From assembly GCA_946894095.1 (NCBI GenBank), contig OX335652.1, positions 1,015,001-1,079,000 of the forward strand: 64,000 nt of DNA, read 5' to 3'. Shown here piece after piece: positions 1 through 11,634 of this stretch. Under the pieces are notes generated by a model, which was given only the letters and a program-made list of their open reading frames with translations, did no database searches and was not told the DNA's origin. The translations under genes and the position numbers were made by a program. Source of the stretch: Incurvaria masculella. Taxonomy: Eukaryota > Arthropoda > Insecta > Lepidoptera > Incurvariidae. Numbering within the stretch: the first letter of the stretch is position 1; each line of letters begins with the position of its first letter.

Positions 1-99
1 TTCCCAATATATTCATTTTAAAGCGGTTTATCTCATTCCGTTCAACAAAATTTTGTCATTGCAATGATGAAACAGTTTTAAATGACTGGCTGTGTTTGT

Positions 100-372
100 G
101 AGCTGTATGCATCCGCAGTAGTAGTATGTATTGAGAACACAATACTAGTGCCAGGACTGCAGGTGTAGTATTGCGTACTTAGGCTAGAACGCTAACCTGC
201 CACCTATGAGACAGCCTACGGGCCAGTTTAGGTGGTAGGAACTGCCACATGTGGCTGCTTATTTATAAATAGTAACACTAATATTACATATTAAGCTACT
301 TGTGTAATTTGTTTCATATACTGTCTAATAAAGAAATTTGAATTTGAATTTATTGAATTTGAAATTTGAATG
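100..372 (+). repeat. 3' end of a retroelement with TTTGAAT-type tail
   Basis: The segment ends in AATAAAGAAATTTGAATTTG followed by imperfect TTGAATT repeats (about 329-372). This is the usual 3' terminus of lepidopteran non-LTR/SINE copies. No ORF is visible. The 5' limit is a guess. Confidence 0.45.
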
Positions 373-2106
373 CATGAAAAAATCTTTTTATTTATACTAA
401 AGAAGAATAACTTCTTATGTCGTAGAAAGTACACGCGTTTTTTTATTCATTGATGCATATGAAATCTGGTCTATTATTCGGTATTCCAATATCGGTGGCT
501 TTTCCTTACCGATCGGGAAATGCAAGATAACATTGGGCAATATAACTGATAACAAGTAAGTAGGTTTTTTATGATTGTTAAAATAAAAAAATATCTGAAT
601 CTAAATGGCACAAGTTTAATCATGATACAACCCCCAACAATGTTATACCCAAACAAACAAGCAGCAACAAACATGCAGATAGCGCGAGTCTAAGCCTCAA
701 TCAATAAGCATTTCACGAACGGTGAATCCATGCGATAACCACGGACAAAGGTTCAGTCGGGTCGACTCCATTCGCCTTATCACACACGGCGCTGAACGTG
801 GCTGTTCCGGCTCGTTAGCTGATCTGTCGGTCGATATCTCGCTGTCCATTCATTATAATATCTGGGGAAACTGGGTCATTGCGGCGCCAAGGCGACGCCC
901 GCTTCGACAGACAACATTCCACTAAGCACTTTGGACTTGGAAAGTCGGGATTTCAAAAGCACCACAGATCATTTTAATTGACCAAGCGAAGCGTAAACGT
1001 TTCAGCTTGGACAAAAATGCTTTCGTCCGCCCGGCTGTGCTCTACCGGTCGCATTTCTCAACCTATTCTTGTGAAATTATGTGAAAAGGTTCGATAATTA
1101 TATGATTACTTAGACAATTTGAAAACAATTCTAAATTTTAAAATTATTTTTAAAAACTTAAGACCTAAAGCGTTAGGTGTTAAATGCAGCGATAAAATTA
1201 CAAGAGAATAATAGGATTTTGTTTTAAATTGCACGGTGAACATTTATTCAGTTTAAAGCTAAACAAAGACAGACTCGCGAGGTCTACATATCATAGTGCC
1301 AATAGTAATTCAGCTTATCCAATGCACAAGGATAAAGTATATTCCCTAAATCATATTAAAAGCATGGTAGAAATGTACATATGGCTAGTTCAATATGATT
1401 TATTGGTTTGCGGTTGATTTAATGAATAAATTAATTGTTCCGTCATCGATCTAGTTGATAGAAAAAATACGCAAATACAAGACCTCTTCCCTGGTACTTC
1501 CTTATAAGATCGACAAGTGATAGATAGACATGAAACATGAAATTATTAAGAAACCTTTAATAAGGATTTATTCGACTAAAGAGGAAGATTATTTTAACCA
1601 ATTTCATTTATTTCTTAGATCGATATTTACAGGCTCTTTATCCCAGTCATTAACATAGTATGATTGTTACAAATTAGGATATATCACGTGTAGATGTATA
1701 TGTATATATATATGTATTGAAACTATCGCGGAGGTATATAAGGAAACAGTCTAACAAACAGCAAGAGGTAACAGGAGATTTGTAGCCTGCGCACTGAGAC
1801 GATCAACAGATTGCAAACCAAACTTCGACTTTTTTATCCTCCCCCCTTCCCTCTACACCACCCCAAAAATATATACAACAAAGTTAAAGGTGATTACATA
1901 TTAATACAAGTGTACATAAACTTTTTCGAACTAATATAAACTACATTGCTTTTTTCAACGAATGTTTATGTTTGAATGTTCAATATTTGCAGTCGATGTG
2001 CGCAACGTTACCTAATATTCCGGGAGGTCACGACATTTTTGGTCACGATAAGGTAAATGGCTGAATCTGGGTTCACATGTTAGAGACCAACCCTGTGATG
2101 TTAAAT
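373..2106. other. Unique intronic sequence with one GC-rich island
   Basis: Mostly AT-rich DNA without recognisable genes. Positions about 720-1060 form a GC- and CpG-rich island whose short ORF (722-925) has no family resemblance. The island could be a cis-regulatory element of tomosyn; that is inference from composition only. Confidence 0.35.
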
Positions 2107-2485
2107 ATGTCGGTCTGCCTGCGCCAAGTGGTTGCGTTATCTAGAATGGCGATATAAAATAGATGCTGGTATGTACCTGCTGATCAATATACTGATTGTC
2201 TGGAAACATTGATATCTATTAATTATACAACAATAACCAGTGGATTTTTTATTAAATACTTAAAAATACGTAAAGTTATATCTGTAACCTAAATCGCCTA
2301 TGACTAAGAAATGCAACCAAAGATTTGTTCAGTTTTTGTATTGCTAAGCATGTTTGCACTGATGCTTTCATGCTTCATCATTTGCATCCATTCACATTAT
2401 CATGTATATTTTTTGTCACCATAACTACTTTTTCAGTCGTCTTATCTACGTAACGCAACCACTTAGAACAGGCAGACTGACACAT
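2107..2485. mobile_element. TIR element (MITE-like), about 380 bp
   Basis: The left end (GTCTGCCTGCGCCAAGTGGT, from 2112) is inverted at the right end (ACCACTTAGAACAGGCAGAC, about 2459-2478), giving imperfect terminal inverted repeats of about 33 bp with a handful of mismatches. There is no coding capacity, so this is a non-autonomous DNA transposon. The target duplication is not clear. Confidence 0.55.
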
Positions 2486-3340
2486 TCCTAGACTATAAGA
2501 TATTGGATGTACAGTCCTAAACACTGTGATATTAGGAAGCACTATTTATGGGAGGAGGGACTGTAGGAGAATTCCAAATTATGAGTATAGAGGTGGCGAA
2601 ATTGGTTTGAGTAAAGTATGTTTGCTGAGTCAAGTCCATCCTTGCACTATATCCATAAAAAAGTTATTTTTACACATTTCTTCCTTTTTTATTCGTGTGT
2701 CATTACTTCACGGTCGATTCTACATCCATATCAAATTAAATATGAATACAGTTACCGCTCAGTGGAGGTTATTTTCAGCTCTCCAACATTCCGCTTCCAG
2801 CCAGGATTCCTTCAGGCTGAGGGCGCAGAGCGCGCCGCTGCTGAAAATTAAATGAGCCCGAAGTACCGGAAGCGGCCGCACCAACTCGGGGCGTACAAAA
2901 ACAACATTTCCGTTGATTCCAGCCTGAAAAGGGCGGTGTTGGGCGGGCGGCGGACGATGGGCGGATAAGCCTAATGGACGGCCGCTGCGTACGTACGCGA
3001 CCGCAGGTTTCGTGTCGGCTCAACAAGTATATGTCCTGTGTCACAGGGTAGATATATAATGTATTTTTTTTCTAGAACGCGTCATGAATGGCTCCAATGG
3101 GAAACAATGGCGAGTGAATGGATAACATCAAGTTAGGAACTCGATGATGGATATGAACCGACTATTAGAGCACTGGACATGAATTTGAGGTTATCCAACG
3201 ACATCTACATTGATGCATTGTAATCAGATTTTGAACATAGTCTGAAAACGTTTTTGGTCGGGACATTCGTCGGAAGAAGGATTTTTCGTGGATGTCGGAT
3301 CCATTAAATAAATAAAATCATCAACGTAGATGAAACATAC
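2486..3340. other. Intronic stretch with repeat fragments and a GC-rich island
   Basis: About 2548-2612 matches an inverted copy at about 18883-18948 (shared GGGACTGTAGGAG and GGTGGCGAAATTG words), so it is a dispersed repeat. About 2840-3030 is GC-rich unique sequence. About 3175-3300 resembles the body of the SINE at 50140-50430 (shared words TCTGAAAAC and GACATTCGTCGGAAG). Confidence 0.4.
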
Positions 3341-3672
3341 TGACATGATATTAGCCCAACGCACCATTTTACCGTAGGGATTAAGTTATCATGCCAGGAC
3401 CTAGCCTTTCTGAACTTGACGGGCACCCAGGACACAGTTTTATTGCCGCTTCGGCCATATCGTCCAATTCGATGGCAGCAATCCAGGCGGTCTCGGCCCA
3501 ACTACCTAAACAGTTTTACATGGATTCCGAACCATGGGACAGCTCTCACTCCTGACCAAATACACTTTTATCCAACCCAGAGAGAGAAAGTGGTGCATGG
3601 ACGGGACGGGAATAAGCCCACGACCTCGCGCATGAAAAGCAATGCTCCACGTCTTGAGCAGTCAATAGTAAG
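3341..3672 (-). mobile_element. tRNA-derived SINE (family B), diverged copy
   Basis: Read on the minus strand, the tRNA-like head lies at the high-coordinate end. The body carries family words found elsewhere in the window: ATGGATTCCGAACCATGG, TGCCAGGACCTA, and GATATTAGCCCAAC near the 3' end. Related copies sit at 4287, 23968, 27328, 53870 and 61532. It has no ORF of its own. Confidence 0.65.
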
Positions 3673-3775
3673 TCAATAAATGATGTTTTAAGAAAACCTA
3701 GAGCACAGGCGGATAGAAAACGGTTGGTACCATCGTATTGGTTAAAGCAGCAATTAAATTTAGTTGTGCAACATA

Positions 3776-3835
3776 AGGAAGGTCCTGGTATGGGACCTAT
3801 TTACTTTGTGGTGTGTTAGGAAAATGTCATCATTT
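3776..3835 (+). repeat. 3' fragment of SINE family B
   Basis: The words AAGGAAGGTCCTGG and GTGGTGTGTTAGG match the 3' part of SINE family B in forward orientation. The head is missing. Confidence 0.5.
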
Positions 3836-4286
3836 TAGGTGTCGTATTATTGCATACAATATATATTTCAAATTGAATAAAGGATTAAATAATATAGTTT
3901 CTTCAAGGATCAAATTTCGCTGCGTCTCATCAAATCATCTTTTAAAAGGTTGACTAATAATCGCCAAGATTTATGAATGAAACCTTCGCTTTCCTCGAAC
4001 AGGTAAAGTGCCTATTCAGTAACTTTCAAAACCTCAGCTGTGTGGCGCCATTCATTATTCCTTCACTCAGCTTAGACCGGCCTATTCTTTGCGCCTCAAT
4101 TGTGATGGCTTTCAGCCTTGACAACCATTTTAAAAGTTAACACTATGCTGAAGACAACTAGAATTATACTCGCACCACATTTTCTTACTTTTCATACAGC
4201 TAGGCGCCAAAATAACTTTTAAAATTTTTGGAGTTACCGTTACAAAAAACTGGAGATTTTGTTTTATGTAACAGGATAAGAACGTT

Positions 4287-4618
4287 CATGATATTAGCCC
4301 AACACAACACATCAGGTGCCATGCTAGGATCTTCCCTTTATCAGCAACCCTTCAATGAAGTATGTTTTATTGGCGCTTTGATCATCATTCCTCTAATGCG
4401 ATGGTAAAAACCCGGGGGCTTAACCCTACCACCTAGTAAAGGAAGGGCACCTGCAGTTTTACATGGATTCTGAACCAAGGAACAGCACGATTTTTTTTAG
4501 GAAATATATTAACAAACTTCGAAAGAGAAAGAAAGTGGTACATGAGCGGGGGGGATCGAACCCATGATCCTGGCATGGAAGGCAAGTCCCTGCGCCACTG
4601 AGTTAAGAGCTGCTCATT
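4287..4618 (-). mobile_element. tRNA-derived SINE (family B)
   Basis: This is a minus-strand copy. On the plus strand, GATCGAACCC (about 4555) is the complement of a pol III B box (GGTTCGATC), followed by a tRNA-like head ending near TGCGCCACTGAGTTAAGAGC. The body shares CCCTACCACCTAGTA and GATATTAGCCCAAC with the other copies. Confidence 0.7.
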
Positions 4619-4704
4619 GGTGCGCGCACCCGAACAATTGATCTGAAACTCAGAAGTTTTATCAAAAAGATTATCAGTAAACCGAATGTATCCACAATAA
4701 TTCA

Positions 4705-5210
4705 TCACTACATAGTATAAAACAAAGTCGCTTTCTCTGTCCCTATATCCCCATGTTCGCTTAAATCTTTAAAACTACGCAACGGATTTTGATGCGTTTT
4801 TTTTTAATAGATAGAGTAATTAAAGAGGAAGGTTTATATGTATAATAACATCCATTAAATAGTGGAGAAATACTGTTATTTTTGAGGTTTCCAATGTGAT
4901 GTCATAAAAAAAGACGTGTGGCACTCGGGGACTGCCGCGGTAAAGCTATTGCATAGCATTTTGTATCAACTTATGCCGCCCCGCCCCCGCCGTCGCTCCC
5001 GCCGCCGCCCCCGGCCCCGCTCCCCCTGGTGTGAAGTAACGCTACCGGCATCGCCCGTCGGAGTGGGGAGCGTGAGGTTTTTTTTCGTTACGGAATTTCT
5101 GGATTCGGTCCCCGCGCTCAAGGCCCTCGATAGAAGCTATGCAATAGCTTAAAAAATCATTTTTCCGCTTACATTGCAAACGCAGGCTGAACCCTACGAG
5201 ATTTGTCAAA
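4705..5210 (+). mobile_element. Helitron-like element F1, 5' part only
   Basis: It starts with TCACTACATAGTATAAAAC preceded by A, the usual TC start after A. It is about 90% similar over its first 210 bp to the complete copy that follows at 5211. Its middle (about 4915-5155) holds a C-rich tract absent from the second copy. It stops where copy F2 begins and no 3' terminus of its own was found. Confidence 0.65.
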
Positions 5211-5846
5211 TCACTACATAGTATAAAACAAAGTCGCTTTCTCTGTCCCTATATCCCCATGTATGCTTAAATCTTTAAAACTAAGCAACGGATTTTGATG
5301 CGGTTTTTTTTAATAGATAGAGTGATTGAAGAGGAAGGCTTATATGTATAATAACATGCTTTAAATAGTGGAGAAGTACTGTTATTTTTGAGGTTTCCAA
5401 TGTGATGTCGTAAAAAAATGTTTTTTTTCCGCTTACATTGCAAACGCAGGCTGAACCCTACGAGATTTATCAAAATAATGTACTAAGTATTGTACACATT
5501 GAAAAGGTCTACAGTAAACTCCGCGATGGTATATTTCTATCTCTTATGGATATCCCACAATAACATTTTATTGTCATTTACTTTTTACGACAAATTATGG
5601 CTAATTTTCGAAGCGATTTTAACCAATACAGCATTAATCCTTATCCAATTAAATATCTTAATACATTGTTGATTTAATATAGATCTATATGGCCCATTAC
5701 ATCATATGATTTAAATAAATATTTTCGAAGATATTACAGATTTAAAAATTGCGGGACGTAGCGTTTGCGGCGGTACCGGCCGGACGGGGCGGCGGGAGCC
5801 ATTCAGATATATTTCATACCCGTGCGAAGCCGGAGCGGGCCTCTAG
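5211..5846 (+). mobile_element. Non-autonomous Helitron-like element F2, complete
   Basis: It begins TCACTACATAG directly after an A (5210) and ends ...GGGCCTCTAG directly before a T (5847). These are the TC start, CTRR end and A|T insertion site known for Helitrons. A GC-rich subterminal stretch precedes the CTAG. It has no Rep/helicase, so it depends on another element. Confidence 0.75.
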
Positions 5847-5847
5847 T

Positions 5848-6113
5848 ACTATATAACTGTGAAAGTAACTCTGGCTGTCTGTAGCGTTTTCACTCCGAAA
5901 CAGCTGAACCAATTTCATGAATTTCGGTATAGAGATAGTTTGGACCTTGAAGAAGGACATAGGCTACCTATTGAAGTGAAAATTAAAATCGAAGGGGCTT
6001 ATTTAGGGCATTAAACTTTTTTATGGGAAACTCAGATAATATCCAGGAAACAATTCAGCCCGACATCAGTCCAAAACGACATTGACCTGTACGGAGCCGG
6101 GCACTTCAGCTAG
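5848..6113 (+). mobile_element. Second Helitron-like element ending CTAG
   Basis: It ends ACGGAGCCGGGCACTTCAG-CTAG followed by T. The upstream body (words CCGAAACAGCTGAACCAATT, GGTATAGAGATAGTTTGGAC and ATAGGCTACC) is the form common in small lepidopteran Helitrons. It sits directly against F2; its own 5' end is not certain. Confidence 0.6.
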
Positions 6114-6765
6114 TAATTTTATAATGGCGATATCGATATCGAAGAACAATAAAATATGTTATTTTTTATCATGGCAAAAGTATTGCTCAAAATAAACGTT
6201 CAGAACGAATTTATTTTAGAGGGTATGGTGAATTTTACAAACGTGTTATCCATAGCACGCGTTACTAAAGATGTCTATAAAATTGTCTAGTCGATTTTAT
6301 AATAGGCCAACGTAGCAGACATTAGCCCACAATTTAATGTGTTTCAATGAAAACCGGGATGTTCGGGCCGTACGGTTTACAATCAAACATTGCTTTCCCG
6401 AGATTATAAGTAAGCAAAGGATATGTCCTTCTGTGTGCGTCCGCAGCGAGCATAAAGCTGACCTAAACAAACCTGAAGGAAGCGGATTCGGCGCCATTCG
6501 TCCTCGCGCCCGAAGGCCTGAAGGCTCACCGGGGCCGCTTACTTCGCAGCTATTTAAAGCAAACGGGCCGTGAATTACACTCTGCTGGCTTTCATGGCGC
6601 ATATTAAATTTGTGTACGCTCGCGCTTTATTATCTGAGAGAATGTTGTAGGTGCGAATAAGCAGGGTACACCCGGTATTGACCCGGTGTGTCCTACGTCA
6701 CGCATGGGGTGACACCTTTTATTATACATACTAACTCTATAACTAATACAAACTAGCTCCCATCA
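6114..6765. other. Unique intronic sequence with GC-rich island
   Basis: No gene recognised. About 6460-6600 is a compact GC-rich block with mirrored short ORFs on both strands (6297-6602 minus, 6337-6573 plus). The ORFs are explained by the lack of stop codons in GC-rich DNA. About 6660-6720 contains a short inverted repeat (ACACCCGG/CCGGTGTG). Confidence 0.35.
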
Positions 6766-7048
6766 TTTTTAGGGTTCCGTACCCAAAGGGTTAAAACGGA
6801 ACCCTATTACTAAGCCTCCGCTGTCCGTCCGTCCGTCCGTCTGTCACATCACATAAACCGCAATAGGTTGGCAGCTGAAATTTTCACAGAATGTGTATTT
6901 ATTTTGTCGCTATAACAACAAATAGGCAAAATTAAAAAAATATAAAAATTAAAGGGGGCCAAGAAACGTGATTTTTTTGTGTGAAATCTTGTACGATGGT
7001 ACGGAGCCCTTCGTGTGCGAGTCCGACTCGTACTTAGCCGGTTTTTTT
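6766..7048 (-). repeat. Repeat family A, copy 1
   Basis: A nearly complete copy of the window's dominant repeat, in reverse. It starts with TTTTTAGGGTTCCGTACCC and ends with CTTAGCCGGTTTTTTT. It contains the 3' hairpin (AGGGTTCCGT..ACGGAACCCT) and a short (TCCG)n tract. The LINE fragment begins just after it. Confidence 0.85.
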
Positions 7049-9291
7049 GAAGTCATGGACAGTGCTCTGGGCGTTAATACTGAAAGAATGAAGGACAATG
7101 AAGAATGAAAGCGAGACTACAAATAATCCCAATGAAATTTGCAATATGTTCTCCGAATTTTTTAAATCCGTTTATGAGCCCTCATCATTGGACCCTGATT
7201 CTTGGGTGGAGCCAAACGATACTGCATTCAATAACATTTCTTTGCACTCTTTGCACTTCAGTCCAGACATAATACTTAAAGAACTTAAAAATTTAGACAT
7301 TAACAAAGGTGCTGGTCCTGACCTTATTGAGCCATTTTTTTTGGTAGCCGTTGCGGATACTATAGCATGCCCTTTGTTTATTATTTTCAATAAATGCATC
7401 TCGGAAGGAGTGTTTCCTGATGTTTGGAAAACAGCTAATATCACACCAGTTTTTAAGAGTGGTTGCAAGAACGAAGTAAAAAATTATAGACCTATTTCTA
7501 TATTGTCCGCCTTGTCGAAGCTCTTTGAAAGGTTGGTACATCAAGCTGTATATCCAATACTTCATGACCAAATTTTATCACAGCAGCACGGCTTCGTTCA
7601 GCGTCGTTCTACAATCACCAATCTAACTATATACTCCAATTTTATATTTCATAGCTTGGACAATGGTGAGCAAGTTGACTCTATCTATACCGACTTTCAA
7701 AAGGCCTTCGACAAGGTGGATCATGAACTTCTTCTAAAAAAAATTGCCTTCAATGGTATTAAAGGAAATCTGTTAAGATGGTTCTCTTCATACATCTCTA
7801 ATAGAAAGCAGCGAGTAGTTGTCAATGGTTATTGTTCTGATTTCATCTCAGTATCTTCTGGAGTTCCCCAAGGATCAATTTTAGGCCCATTTCTTTTTAT
7901 CTTATTCATTAATGATGTCATTCATAATTTTCGCTATAGTAAAATTCTCATATATGCTGATGACATGAAAATTTATGTAAAAATACGTTCTAAAGAAGAT
8001 TGTGAGGCACTTCAAACTGATTTGGATTCCTTTTATAACTACTGCAATCAGAATAAACTATTTTTAAGTATCTCGAAATGTAAGGTTATTACTTTTACTA
8101 AGAAAAAACAACCACTCTATTTTAATTACCACATTGGAGGTGTTTTGCTAGAACGTGTTGAAGTTATTAGGGATCTAGGTGTGTTATTCGATACTAAGCT
8201 TCATTTTGACAAACATATCGATAAAATAATTAATAGTGCATATAGAATGATGGGCTTCGTGCTTCGCACGGCGCGTCAATTTAAAAGAGTCTCAACGTAT
8301 ATCTTACTATATAATTCACTCGTCCGGTCACAACTAGAATACGCAACGTCAGTTTGGAATCCGTTTTATAGTAAATATTCTCATTCTGTTGAAATGATCC
8401 AACGAAAATTTTTAAAGATTTTACATCGTCGCATGTACAGGCGAACCCTTTCGTATGAGTTACACCTAGACCAATTCTCACTATCAAGCCTCCACAATAG
8501 ACGTATATTACTAGACATGTCATTATTTTTTAAAATCGTCAACGGTTTAGTAGATTGTCCTGATTTACTAAATCAAATGGGTCTGCGGACTCCGTCACGC
8601 TCGACTAGAAATACTCATCTCTTCCACTTGGATCTATGTCGAACCAACTCAGGTTTCCGTATGCCAGTCTGGCGTATGTGTAATACATACAATACTCAAT
8701 TCGATGACTCGGATGTGGACATCTTCTTCATGACGTCTTATCAATTTAAGAAAGCTGTATTGTGTACACTTTCCGCTTAGAAACAAATGGCCAAATACAT
8801 ATATTTTGTAATATATTTATGTATGAATATACTTTAGTTACTATTAATATACTCATACCTTAAAATAATCTAGTTCTGTCAATGTTATTTACTTATTTAC
8901 TTTTCTTTGGTCCTATGTTCCCATACCATACTGTATTATACTATATTTTACTATATTGTATTACATCACATTACATTTTTCAGATTGCAATTTATTCGAT
9001 CGGGATGATTCACTTAGGCATTGCAACGACGATATCGACTGTGGTTTATCGACTGTGGTTTGCTTACTAGCATATAACATCTTTAATATAAAAGTTAATC
9101 AATAGCTGTAAGTTTTTCTTATTTTGTTTCTACAAGATACATATACTGCTTCGTCCTACTACTTTTGCAAAACTTGTGAAATACGAAGCTGGACTAACAT
9201 ATTTTCTAAGCAATATATTAACACTTATATTAAGTTTTCTATGTTACTCTGTTTGTTTTTCCTGAAATAAATAAATAAATAAAATAAATAA
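7049..9291 (+). mobile_element. 5'-truncated non-LTR retrotransposon (LINE)
   Basis: The element carries the reverse transcriptase part of ORF2 (7098-8780), a 3' untranslated region of about 480 bp, and an (AAATA)n-type tail at about 9265-9291. The endonuclease and ORF1 are missing, as expected for 5' truncation during target-primed reverse transcription. CTGAAAG occurs both near the 5' edge (about 7080) and right after the tail (about 9291), a possible short target duplication; if so the true 5' end is near 7087. Confidence 0.8.
7098..8780 (+). CDS. Non-LTR retrotransposon reverse transcriptase (ORF2 C-terminal part)
   Basis: A 560-residue open frame with the ordered motifs of a LINE reverse transcriptase: NYRPISILSALSKLFE (residues 129-144), DFQKAFDKVDH with the first catalytic Asp (199-209), SSGVPQGSILGPFLFILF (253-270), and the YADD box with the paired catalytic Asp residues (286-289). 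The thumb and a C-terminal region follow. It would copy the element's RNA at a nicked target. The N-terminal AP endonuclease is absent, so the copy cannot move by itself. The frame has no stop or shift, so the insertion is recent or selected by chance. It resembles the Jockey/CR1 type; the exact clade is not assigned. Confidence 0.88.
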   Translation: MKNESETTNNPNEICNMFSEFFKSVYEPSSLDPDSWVEPNDTAFNNISLHSLHFSPDIILKELKNLDINKGAGPDLIEPFFLVAVADTIACPLFIIFNKCISEGVFPDVWKTANITPVFKSGCKNEVKNYRPISILSALSKLFERLVHQAVYPILHDQILSQQHGFVQRRSTITNLTIYSNFIFHSLDNGEQVDSIYTDFQKAFDKVDHELLLKKIAFNGIKGNLLRWFSSYISNRKQRVVVNGYCSDFISVSSGVPQGSILGPFLFILFINDVIHNFRYSKILIYADDMKIYVKIRSKEDCEALQTDLDSFYNYCNQNKLFLSISKCKVITFTKKKQPLYFNYHIGGVLLERVEVIRDLGVLFDTKLHFDKHIDKIINSAYRMMGFVLRTARQFKRVSTYILLYNSLVRSQLEYATSVWNPFYSKYSHSVEMIQRKFLKILHRRMYRRTLSYELHLDQFSLSSLHNRRILLDMSLFFKIVNGLVDCPDLLNQMGLRTPSRSTRNTHLFHLDLCRTNSGFRMPVWRMCNTYNTQFDDSDVDIFFMTSYQFKKAVLCTLSA

Positions 9292-10288
9292 ACTGAAAGT
9301 TTCAACGAACTCCGTTCAGTATATTCCGGGATATGCAATCAATTACTTAAAATATTGTTAACATGAACCTCTAGCGGTGAGCGTGCATTACGGCTCCAGT
9401 AGCTGTCTGGAGAACAGGGAGTGGACTTCCTCCATGTGGCACTCGCCATTAAGAGCATCCTCATACCTAAATATTTTGGACCATTTTTTGCGATTAAAAC
9501 AAGATAGCCAGAGCCCGACGTCGCTTAGTTAGAGCAGCTCGGAATAATTCTTTCTAAATGACCAAACCGCATAACGCGTGAAACAGGTTTTTTTTTATTT
9601 CGTTAAAGAAATTGGAGAAAGTTAAACATATTCTTCGCTGAATGCGTAGATAATGTTAAGATCCTTGAATTGGTATTAAAATAAATATTAGTTAATATCA
9701 ATATAAACCGCAAACTCAAAAAAAGAATATATTTCAGACCTGACTTCAACATTTTTTTCCATGCATAAAATATTGATTTTTGTTACATTTTTCTTCCTGT
9801 TTTGGTAGAGCGTTAGCTGGAATTATACATGTTTTTTTTCATGTTCTCATTCCATAAAGATCAGGAACTTAACGCAATCAAACCATTCGCATTGGCTAGT
9901 ATAATAATCTTAAGAGCACCAATGCAATATGCGGAGGCGGCTAGACCTACCGAAGACCTACGAGGCTATGGTCCCCGCCTGGACGTTTTCGGGCGTCCAG
10001 CGGGAATAGCGTCTCTCTATGAATAACCTAATGGTCACTGGTAGCGCTATACAATAGAAAGCGAAGGAAAAGGCAATTTACCTGCACGATAAACTCTGTC
10101 TTCTTATTATAAAGTAACCGACTGCGACTTTAAATAGATCATTCTTTGCTCTAGGTATATCTAAGGTCAAGAATGGGACGACTAGTTCAACTGGAGATTA
10201 ATTTGATGTATGTGCTTATCTCTGTTAAATATTGAATAGTGTAACTTTCGGTCGGTGAAAAACATTCAAAATGAGATCAGAGCCGGTA
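9292..10288. other. Intronic sequence, no gene recognised
   Basis: AT-rich with a moderately GC-rich patch at about 9370-9550 and another at about 9930-10010. The 65-residue ORF at 9829-10026 has no family features and is not called as a gene. Confidence 0.3.
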
Positions 10289-10641
10289 GTCTCAGTTCTC
10301 ACCTAAATTGGCGTTTACGTAACTTCGAAGTTTCGTAAAAACGTCAAACTCCATACAAGTTTTTACTAGACATTCTGTGGTTTTACTTCTTCAAGCTGTC
10401 AAAGTCAAACTCGGACTTCCGATTTGTATGAAAACGTGGAGTCGACGTAAACGGCAACGTCGACGTATTTACGACAGCGTTGAGTAGTAAAAGTAAAAAG
10501 TGAGTAGTAAATCAAATCAAACTCGGACTCGCAAATGGTAGATCGCTTAACATCCACTGCGCGCTATTCAATTTCTCCATACATTTGAAAACGCCAGTCG
10601 GTCGGTTTGCAGTAAACGCCAATTTAGGTGACAACTGAGAC
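10289..10641. mobile_element. TIR element (MITE), 353 bp
   Basis: The ends are inverted repeats of about 29 bp: left GTCTCAGTTCTCACCTAAAT, right ATTTAGGTGACAACTGAGAC, with one mismatch within the quoted pair. The inside has no ORF. This is the size and structure of a non-autonomous DNA transposon. Confidence 0.8.
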
Positions 10642-11305
10642 TTCGGGTACAGAAGTTCCATAGACTACATACATGTATACAATTAGACTTTAAGTATGGA
10701 TCGTGGATACACGGAAGCGTCGGGGAGCCAGGCGTGGGCTTTCTCGCGAGACGTCGCGCAAACGCGGCTCATTGTCTGTCCGCGCACAAAGCGAATTATA
10801 TTTGCGAGTAAATCTGGCATCCGAAGTTCTCACAGAATGCGAAGGGAGCACTTCGGATAATGTAGACTTTGGCCATTAGGCGAAATTTGAGCAGACCGTA
10901 AAAAGTTTAAAGAAAATGTGAGTTGTAAGGTCTTCGTAATCCGAAGGATAACGCCTTTTAGATATGTACTTTAGAATTTATTTTGTTAAACACAATGTTT
11001 AAGCCTTCGGTTTACAAAGTATTACTAAACTAAAATTTAGGAGTATTTCGTATGCACCAGTTTCCTTTTTTAGATGTTTTTTTATGAACATTGGGGGAAA
11101 TTTCTCGAAACATTTACAAACACTATGCGTATTTTAATATGGGCGCTGAAAGATATAATAAATAATAATAATTTTTAAAGTATGGCTTGGCAATAAATAT
11201 AATCTGAGAGATATCGAGAGTAAATTCACATAACATTTTAAATTATTTTGCATATATGTACATATAATATATCTAAGTCACCGTGATAACAGTACGATTC
11301 TATAG
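10642..11305. other. Intronic sequence with GC-richer island
   Basis: About 10690-10880 is GC-richer and unique within the window. The remainder is AT-rich. Nothing coding is recognised. Confidence 0.3.
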
Positions 11306-11634
11306 TTTTAAGGGTTCCGTACCCAAAGGGTGAAAACGGAACCCTATTACTAAGCCTCCGCTGTCCGTCCGTCCGTCCGTCCGTCCGTCCGTCCGTCCGT
11401 CTGTCACAGGGCTGTATCTCAGTAACCGGAATAGATAGAAAGCTGAAATTTTCACAGAGTGTGTATTTATTGTGCCGCTATAACAACAAATAGGTAAAAT
11501 TGAAAAATAATTGAAATTATAGGGGTCCCCCATACAAAAAACGTGATTTTTTTATGTTAAATCTTTTAACGGACCCCTTCGGAACCTGTACGGAACCCTT
11601 CGTGTGCGAGTCCGACTCGCACTTGGCCGGTTTT
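11306..11634 (-). repeat. Repeat family A, copy 2 with expanded (GTCC)n
   Basis: A full-length reverse copy from TTTTAAGGGTTCCGTACCC to CACTTGGCCGGTTTTA. The internal tetranucleotide tract (about 11362-11402) is about ten units long, longer than in most copies. There is also a duplicated CGGAACC segment near the 5' head (11580-11600). Confidence 0.85.
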
